A DNA stretch of 10,592 bases from Sulfurimonas sp. Lineage in GTDB: Bacteria > Campylobacterota > Campylobacteria > Campylobacterales > Sulfurimonadaceae. Shown piece after piece: positions 5,618 to 10,592 of this stretch. A model generated the notes under the pieces. That model searched no databases and had not been told where the DNA came from. It saw only the letters and a list, made by a program, of their open reading frames with translations. The stretch's first letter is position 1. Every line of letters begins with the position of its first letter. Position numbers and translations under genes: made by a program. The DNA lies in contig JAGHAW010000176.1 in NCBI GenBank assembly GCA_021161305.1, forward strand, positions 1-10,592, read 5' to 3'.

Positions 5618-7499
5618 AGTAGCGTTCAAAATCATCAACTGCTAAAGGTTTAGAGTAGTAGTATCCCTGAATCGTTTCACAGTGAATCTCTTTGAGATAT
5701 TCATACTGTACCTCTGTTTCAACACCTTCAGCTATAACTCTTATACCCAATGCTTTTGCCATATCTACAATAGCATCAACAAAAGGATATTTATCTGACT
5801 TGGAGACTATTTTATCTATAAAACTTTTATCAATTTTAACTGTCGCAATATCAAGTTGATTGAGATAAGTAATAGATGAATAACCTGTACCAAAATCATC
5901 AAGATGGAAACTAAATCCCTCTTTGGCTAAATCATTTAGTACTTTAGCGCTTCTCTCTCGATGACTTAAAAGTTCATACTCGGTTATCTCAAAATGAAAA
6001 TATTTTAAATCAATATTTAGCTTTAATACCAATGCCAACATATCATCATAAAAATTAGGTTCCATAATATGCTTAACTGACAGATTTACAGAGATAGATA
6101 GTTTTATACCTCTCTCTAGCCAAATTTTTTGTTGTTTTGAAGCCTCGCTGATTACCCACTCTCCAAACTCTTTAGTCAAGTATCCATTTTCAATTATATC
6201 AATAAAATCTCCTGGAAATATAAGACCTCGTTCTGGATGTCGCCATCGAACCAGTGCCTCTGCCGATAAAATACGATTGCTAGCAATATCTATCTGAGAT
6301 TGATAATAAAGTTCAAATTCTTCTTCTTGTAAAGCTTTTTGAATCTGAGGTTCCATCTCATGCTGTCGTTGCATCATAGTACCTAATCTACTTTCAAAAA
6401 AATTATATTGGGCTTTTCCTTGACTTTTGGAATGATACATTGCTATATCAGCATGTTTGATTAGTTCCCAAACACTATTTGCATCATTTGGATAATTAAC
6501 AACACCTATACTTACAGTAGTATAATAGACCACATTATTAATTTTCATAGGTTTTTTAAAGCTATCATTAATGCGATTTAAAATTGTAGTAAGCTCTAAA
6601 AGATTCTTCTTATCTTCAAGTATAATGATAAACTCATCACCGCCAAAACGACCCAGCGTATCAAGTGTACGAATACAACTTTTAATACGCTTTACAGACT
6701 CTATAAGTACCAAATCACCAACATCATGTCCATAGATATCATTAATATTTTTAAAGTTATCCAAATCAATCATTGCTACATAGAACTCTGTGCCATTTCG
6801 TTTAAAACGCTCTATATTCTCGGAAATAATATTTTCAATACTTTTTCTGTTTGGAATCTTTGTTAGAGAATCATAATAGGCTAAATGTGTAAGTTCCTCT
6901 TTGTGTGAAAGGACAAGTCTATTTAGTTGTCGCTGTTTAATCAGCATCCATATAAAAGCAAATAGCATCAGAGATATTGACAAAATAATAAGCTCATAAA
7001 GAATATTTAATTTATACTCATTTTCCTGAAATTCTATATACTCTTTTTGAACATTCAGTCTAAGTTCTTTAACAACTTGTTCAATTTCTATTTTTATAGA
7101 GGCATAATCATCACAGATTTCATCTAACTGCTCCTGTGTTATTGAGAGTCCAGAAGATTCAACAGTTTTATATGATTTTTCAATCAGTGGGCGGATTTTT
7201 TTTATAAGGGCATCATTCTTTAAATATTTAGTATTTAAAAAGCCCTCTGCTGCTTCCACATAGTCAACTGCATCATATAGTTTATCTTCATTTTGATGAG
7301 CAATAGCCTGAGTTAATGTAATGTAACTTTTTTGCAAGAGAGTTAAGACTTTATATGTAAAACCAATAGCATCAGTCTGCATCACAGTAGATTCTGATTC
7401 AGCAATATGCACTGGTAAATTACTATAACGATAGTACGATAAAAGCATACCCCCTATAATAACCGGTAGTAGTAATAAAAGCCACTTTTTACTAATCAT
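5595..7499 (-). CDS. Membrane-bound GGDEF-EAL cyclic-di-GMP enzyme with helical periplasmic sensor (DcpA-like)
   Basis: This 634-residue protein is anchored by two membrane helices (about 5-22 and 166-187) that enclose a roughly 143-residue, mostly helical periplasmic domain. The cytoplasmic part has a GGDEF domain (about 205-370) with the exact GGDEF motif at 286-290 and an RxxD inhibitory site (R277, D280) at the canonical five-residue spacing. The EAL domain (about 385-630) has EAL at 414-416, N472 in VNLS, E504 in FEITE, DDFGTGYSS (534-542), K555 in VKID, E591 in EGVE and Q611 in QGYYYSKPL. Both domains therefore look catalytically competent, so it may both make and degrade cyclic-di-GMP. 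It follows the secreted SUOX-fold gene after 6 bases, an arrangement like pruR-dcpA of Agrobacterium tumefaciens, where the periplasmic partner switches the enzyme's output. That pairing is inferred. The 3' end overlaps miaA by 23 bases. Confidence 0.93.
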   Translation of the reverse strand: MISKKWLLLLLPVIIGGMLLSYYRYSNLPVHIAESESTVMQTDAIGFTYKVLTLLQKSYITLTQAIAHQNEDKLYDAVDYVEAAEGFLNTKYLKNDALIKKIRPLIEKSYKTVESSGLSITQEQLDEICDDYASIKIEIEQVVKELRLNVQKEYIEFQENEYKLNILYELIILSISLMLFAFIWMLIKQRQLNRLVLSHKEELTHLAYYDSLTKIPNRKSIENIISENIERFKRNGTEFYVAMIDLDNFKNINDIYGHDVGDLVLIESVKRIKSCIRTLDTLGRFGGDEFIIILEDKKNLLELTTILNRINDSFKKPMKINNVVYYTTVSIGVVNYPNDANSVWELIKHADIAMYHSKSQGKAQYNFFESRLGTMMQRQHEMEPQIQKALQEEEFELYYQSQIDIASNRILSAEALVRWRHPERGLIFPGDFIDIIENGYLTKEFGEWVISEASKQQKIWLERGIKLSISVNLSVKHIMEPNFYDDMLALVLKLNIDLKYFHFEITEYELLSHRERSAKVLNDLAKEGFSFHLDDFGTGYSSITYLNQLDIATVKIDKSFIDKIVSKSDKYPFVDAIVDMAKALGIRVIAEGVETEVQYEYLKEIHCETIQGYYYSKPLAVDDFERYFKEQRDI

Positions 7500-7505
7500 T
7501 GCCCT

Positions 7506-7994
7506 CTACCTAAACTCTATCTTTTTTATCATCCATATCCATGAAGGCATATTAACCTGATACTCTTTCTTCTTAGGGTCGTAATCAGGAAAAACTATAC
7601 GCAAAGGTCCTTTTGATTTAATCGACATATACTCTCTGTTCATGCGTGTTGAAAGAATAATACGCATAGAATTCCACTCCGCTTTTGTAACGGTAGTCTC
7701 ATAATCATCCATCGCTATAAACCTTACAGCCACAACACTATCAGTAGCATACTTTTTTATAAATGACTTCAACGAAACACCACCATAGAGATCACTGCGT
7801 TCTTCATAAGGATTGTAAACCTTTTCTTCTATAAAAGTCAATCCACTCTCTATCTCTTTAACCGTAACTCTCTTAGAGATATCAGCTTTAACTTTACCTG
7901 TTAAACGAATCTTTTGCTCTCTCTCTTTTGCAAAAAGTGATGAAGAGAGAAGAATCGCTATAATTAAAATCAGTTTCAAACTAAAAAATTTCAT
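7506..7994 (-). CDS. Secreted SUOX-fold (molybdopterin-binding-like) protein, PruR-like candidate pterin sensor
   Basis: The 162-residue product has a signal peptide (1-22, hydrophobic core LILIIAILL, likely cut after SLFA), so it should act in the periplasm. The rest matches the oxidoreductase molybdopterin-binding (sulfite-oxidase-like) fold: LYGGVSLKSFI (69-79), RFIAMDDYET (91-100), W107, a segment at 118-123 (MNREYM), KGPLRIVFP (128-136) and SWIWMIKKIEF (151-161). It is about half the size of a catalytic subunit such as MsrP/YedY and contains no cysteine, so the usual cysteine ligand of molybdenum is absent. This makes a redox enzyme unlikely. The best-known non-catalytic relative is PruR of A. 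tumefaciens, a periplasmic pterin-binding protein encoded beside dcpA. The strong ribosome site AGGAG overlaps the stop of the channel gene upstream, and the GGDEF-EAL gene starts 6 bases downstream. Function as a pterin sensor is inferred. Confidence 0.85.
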   Translation of the reverse strand: MKFFSLKLILIIAILLSSSLFAKEREQKIRLTGKVKADISKRVTVKEIESGLTFIEEKVYNPYEERSDLYGGVSLKSFIKKYATDSVVAVRFIAMDDYETTVTKAEWNSMRIILSTRMNREYMSIKSKGPLRIVFPDYDPKKKEYQVNMPSWIWMIKKIEFR

Positions 7995-8002
7995 ACTATC
8001 TC

Positions 8003-8701
8003 CTAAAATTGATATTTAAGCATTGCTTGTAATACATTGGTTTTAGAACTACTTGAATCGTAGTCATAGCTGTAATAAATCCATTCGGCACCTATAAAAA
8101 TCTGCTCTTTTGTAGAAAAAATTTTGTTTAAATTAAAAAGCAGTTGGTTTTGTGTGTTAATATCTCGTTCGGTAATATCGGCAAACCCTTCAAAGTGCAT
8201 ACCGTAAAATGCTTTACTTTGATAAACTGGGGTAATTTGATATGTGTTATTTTTGGCTATATTATCACTCTTATAGTAGATATTCAGATTTACAAAGTTA
8301 AAACCGGGAACACTTATATCTGCTCCAAAACCTCCAAGATATGCTGTGTAATCACTACCTGCATTAATCTGTGTCGCGATATATATATCTTGAATCATAC
8401 CAAAAGAGAAATCACTACCTGACAATTTAGAAAATGAAAACCGTGGAGATATTTCTGTATAAAGATCATGTTTTGTACCATCAAATTTCTCCCCATCCAT
8501 GATATCAACAAACATATAGATATCACCGAGTGAAAATGTACGATAATGTTCAAAAGTTATAGTTGTTTTTTTACCATCTTCAACATCATATATAAAAGCA
8601 TCACCGTCAAAACCATTGGAATAAAGCAACTGAATATTTGTACTTTCAAAAGCCATGAGGGAGGACATAACTATAAACATAAAGACGAAAATACGACACA
8701 T
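8003..8701 (-). CDS. Tsx-like outer-membrane channel protein
   Basis: The 232-residue product has a signal peptide (about 1-17, cut near SSLMA) and then alternating amphipathic strands, ending in a C-terminal phenylalanine (LKYQF) as required for outer-membrane assembly. The segments TITFEHYRTFSLGDIYMFVD (47-66) and the following TEISPRFSFSKLSG region resemble the Tsx (nucleoside-specific channel, Pfam Channel_Tsx) family, whose members form a 12-stranded barrel; total length is close to the family norm. Tsx in enterobacteria passes nucleosides. What passes here is unknown. The ATG at 8701 has AAAGGG 6 bases upstream and its own promoter, so it is the first gene of an operon with the SUOX-fold gene (8-base gap) and the GGDEF-EAL gene. 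This makes it a candidate port for a nucleoside- or pterin-like ligand. Another small beta-barrel family is possible. Confidence 0.8.
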   Translation of the reverse strand: MCRIFVFMFIVMSSLMAFESTNIQLLYSNGFDGDAFIYDVEDGKKTTITFEHYRTFSLGDIYMFVDIMDGEKFDGTKHDLYTEISPRFSFSKLSGSDFSFGMIQDIYIATQINAGSDYTAYLGGFGADISVPGFNFVNLNIYYKSDNIAKNNTYQITPVYQSKAFYGMHFEGFADITERDINTQNQLLFNLNKIFSTKEQIFIGAEWIYYSYDYDSSSSKTNVLQAMLKYQF

Positions 8702-8727
8702 ACTAGACCCTTTAACTTATTTTATAT

Positions 8728-8736
8728 ATTGTATCA
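8728..8736 (-). promoter_or_regulatory. Extended -10 promoter of the channel/SUOX/GGDEF-EAL operon
   Basis: On the minus strand TGATACAAT (8736-8728) is an extended -10 with one mismatch to TATAAT. TTGAT-type hexamers lie upstream (TTGATT at 8758-8753 with a 19-base spacer; TTGATA at 8753-8748 with 14), neither ideally spaced. Transcription would begin near 8721, leaving a leader of about 20 bases that contains the ribosome site AAAGGG (8713-8708). The 60-base gap separates this operon from the TPR gene and holds no convincing terminator, so readthrough from upstream is also possible. Confidence 0.55.
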
Positions 8737-8761
8737 CTTTTTTACTATATCAAATCAAAAG

Positions 8762-10592
8762 TTAAATATTTTTAGCATCTTTTGCCAGTTTTGCCCATGC
8801 AGAATCAGCATCAGCATCCATAGCTTCTTTATAAGATTTTTGAGCTTCTTCTTCTCTCCACAGCTTAGAGTAGGTAGTTCCTAAGAGATATTTTTGTCTT
8901 GCTCTTTGAGCCGGACTTAACTCAACACTATCAAGTGATTTTATTATCTCCAACGCACTATTAACATCTTCTATATTTATATATGACTGGTAGAGAGTAA
9001 ACTCAACAAATGGACTCTGGGCATATGATGATGAAGAGTTTTGTATCTTCACAACTTCACTACCATACTTAATAACTAGGTTATCATCTTTGGTCTCACT
9101 ACCTATAGTCATTACAGCGATATATCTCTCTATATCTTTATAATCAGTTGTATATATTTTTTGCACCTTAACTATGGAATCTATCATCTCACTGTTTTTT
9201 TCCAAACGCTGATATGTATCAAAAATAGTTCTATAAATATCCAAATATTTTGAGTTTTTATCATCTTCTATAAGTAATATAAGTTCTTTTGAGGCTTCAA
9301 CTACTTCACTATAATTACCCGTAGCAAAATCTACTTTTATATATCTATATAACCATTTTTTTCTTTCATCTAAGTCTTTAGATTTCAAATATTGTGTAGC
9401 TATTTTTTTTGCAAGAGAGAAATTAGCACCCTTCATTGAGCACTCATAGATACCACTATCCCACTCACTTGAGAGTGTGATGTTGTACTCAGATGATATG
9501 TTTAGAACTTCTTGACACTCTCTAACTTTTAAAGCACCTTTCATTACACCAATAGCAGACTCTTTTATAATACTCTGCGTATCAGGATAGATAGTCTTAT
9601 CTAACTCTAAAATAGAATCTTTAAGTCCCAAAACATCACTATACATTTTATTTTGCAAAAGTAATTTTGCCTTTTCATAAATTGCACGATTACCTATAGA
9701 ATCATCCTGATAATTTACCATTAACATACTATATTCATCTAATTTAGTTGATAAGTTTGCATCACTAACATCAAAAAACAAAGAATCTTTTACAACTTTT
9801 ATCTCCTCTTCAAAGATACCGTATCTATATTTTTTAATATACTCATTTAAAACTAACAATGCCTCTTGTTTTTTATCTGTTTTTGACAACCACAATGCTC
9901 TATCTTTGAGCAAATTTTCATACTCATCATGGTTCATATCTATCTCATCTAAAATCGCTTTAGCTATTGCTGCCGCACTGATATAATCACCCTCGTCTCC
10001 AAAAGTATAAAGCATATCCATTGAGGTCAAAAAATCCTCAATAAAAAAACTAGGTTTAGCTTTTATTATTTTCATAATATATTTAGAAGCCTCTTTTGGT
10101 TTTGAGTAAGATATATTGTATTTGGCTAATCTATATGCTGCAGTTGCTCCAACATCTATATCATCGGTTTCATTAAGTGCTTTTTTATAAAAAACAAGTG
10201 CCTTTGATGAAGCTCCGGAAGCCTCTAGCATTTCACCCTTATATATATAGCCCCACTCTGCAAAAACAGAATCTTGATGTTCACTAAATAGCCTATCGAA
10301 AAAATAATCTGCATCAATACTTAAGCCAATCATAGAGTAAGATTTTGCATCAAGAGCTAAGACTTCTGCTATATTTTCATCTGATGAGTACTCTTGTAAA
10401 TATATTTTTGCCACATCTATTACATTATCATAATCTTTAAGTTTCATATATACTTTCATCTTATAATAGAGCAATTCTCCCTTAAAAAGTGAGTTTGGAT
10501 GATTCTGCATCACTTCATCGACAAGTTCTAAGCACTGTTCATATTTATTATCCCTATAATAGTTCTTAATTTTTATATAATCTGTTACATCC
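8762..10592 (-). CDS. Large TPR/helical-repeat protein, N-terminus beyond the window
   Basis: The frame is open from the right edge to TAA at 8764-8762, giving 609 visible residues. A GTG at 10513 is not the true start, because 26 further coding residues without a stop precede it, including another repeat helix pair (around DNKYEQCLELVDEV). The sequence is built almost entirely of paired helices with TPR spacing: LLYYKMKVYMKLKDYDNVI, WGYIYKGEMLEASGASSKAL, a central more degenerate superhelix, and a clear last TPR near the C-terminus (KYLLGTTYSKLWREEEAQKS then SAWAKLAKDA). Cysteines are few and no enzymatic motif is seen, so it is probably a scaffold or adaptor. Long periplasmic TPR proteins of Campylobacterota include PflA, a flagellar-motor disc component; length and repeat style would fit, but the diagnostic N-terminal region is outside the window. 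Function stays unassigned. It ends 60 bases before the channel operon on the same strand. Confidence 0.85.
   Translation of the reverse strand, partial: DVTDYIKIKNYYRDNKYEQCLELVDEVMQNHPNSLFKGELLYYKMKVYMKLKDYDNVIDVAKIYLQEYSSDENIAEVLALDAKSYSMIGLSIDADYFFDRLFSEHQDSVFAEWGYIYKGEMLEASGASSKALVFYKKALNETDDIDVGATAAYRLAKYNISYSKPKEASKYIMKIIKAKPSFFIEDFLTSMDMLYTFGDEGDYISAAAIAKAILDEIDMNHDEYENLLKDRALWLSKTDKKQEALLVLNEYIKKYRYGIFEEEIKVVKDSLFFDVSDANLSTKLDEYSMLMVNYQDDSIGNRAIYEKAKLLLQNKMYSDVLGLKDSILELDKTIYPDTQSIIKESAIGVMKGALKVRECQEVLNISSEYNITLSSEWDSGIYECSMKGANFSLAKKIATQYLKSKDLDERKKWLYRYIKVDFATGNYSEVVEASKELILLIEDDKNSKYLDIYRTIFDTYQRLEKNSEMIDSIVKVQKIYTTDYKDIERYIAVMTIGSETKDDNLVIKYGSEVVKIQNSSSSYAQSPFVEFTLYQSYINIEDVNSALEIIKSLDSVELSPAQRARQKYLLGTTYSKLWREEEAQKSYKEAMDADADSAWAKLAKDAKNI

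Noticed and set aside
5580..5640. Bidirectional terminator between miaA and the GGDEF-EAL gene
   Set aside because: No GC-containing hairpin followed by a T-run was found on either strand, and the coding sequences overlap here.
7506..7994. Catalytic molybdopterin oxidoreductase subunit
   Set aside because: No cysteine for molybdenum, small size, and no redox partner gene nearby.
8711..8766. 8-base inverted repeat (TTTAACTT at 8711-8718, AAGTTAAA at 8759-8766) flanking the channel-operon promoter
   Set aside because: It is purely AT-biased, the arms are 40 bases apart, and one arm lies in the TPR gene end; chance is a sufficient explanation. It is neither a credible terminator nor a clear operator.
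10511..10513. GTG as start codon of the TPR gene
   Set aside because: The same frame stays open for 26 more codons to the window edge and encodes repeat-like helix, so the real start is outside.
1..10592. tRNA, rRNA, CRISPR arrays, insertion sequences, toxin-antitoxin or phage genes
   Set aside because: Coding sequence fills almost the whole window, the longest gaps are 60-68 bases, and no such motifs or repeats were seen.

Overview
The window looks like a chromosomal segment of a Campylobacterota (epsilonproteobacterial) organism, most like Sulfurimonas or a close relative. This rests on the AT-rich coding style, tightly packed genes with ATGA start/stop overlaps, a UbiA-type prenyltransferase of the kind used in futalosine-route menaquinone synthesis, and FtsW/MurG sequences of epsilonproteobacterial character. 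The genus is inferred from general resemblance, not from a database match. No RNA gene, mobile element, CRISPR array or long repeat was seen.

Left half (1-4634, all minus strand): one compact gene string, read right to left. It runs mqnP (menaquinone prenyltransferase), a PilZ-like small protein, a membrane-anchored coiled-coil protein with a C-terminal helix-turn-helix, ftsW, murG, and a DedA-family membrane protein cut by the left edge. Three junctions are 4-base ATGA overlaps and the other two gaps are 10 and 12 bases, so one transcript is likely. It links quinone synthesis, lipid II synthesis and septal wall polymerisation, and possibly lipid-carrier recycling.

Centre (4635-5617): a 68-base divergent promoter region, then miaA, the only plus-strand gene. 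Its -10 box sits so close to the ATG that the mRNA is probably leaderless. Its 3' end overlaps the next, convergent gene by 23 bases.

Right half (5595-8761, minus strand): a three-gene operon with its own promoter. It encodes a Tsx-like outer-membrane channel, a secreted SUOX-fold (molybdopterin-binding-like) protein without any cysteine, and a membrane-bound GGDEF-EAL protein with a helical periplasmic domain. The last two genes resemble the PruR-DcpA pterin-sensing pair of Agrobacterium tumefaciens, in which a periplasmic pterin-binding protein controls a dual cyclic-di-GMP enzyme. The added outer-membrane channel gene is the most interesting feature of the window, since it suggests a complete route from an external small molecule to cyclic-di-GMP output.

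Far right (8762-10592, minus strand): the C-terminal 609 residues of a large helical-repeat (TPR) protein whose start lies outside the window. It may be related to the PflA flagellar-motor proteins of this phylum, but that is only a suggestion.
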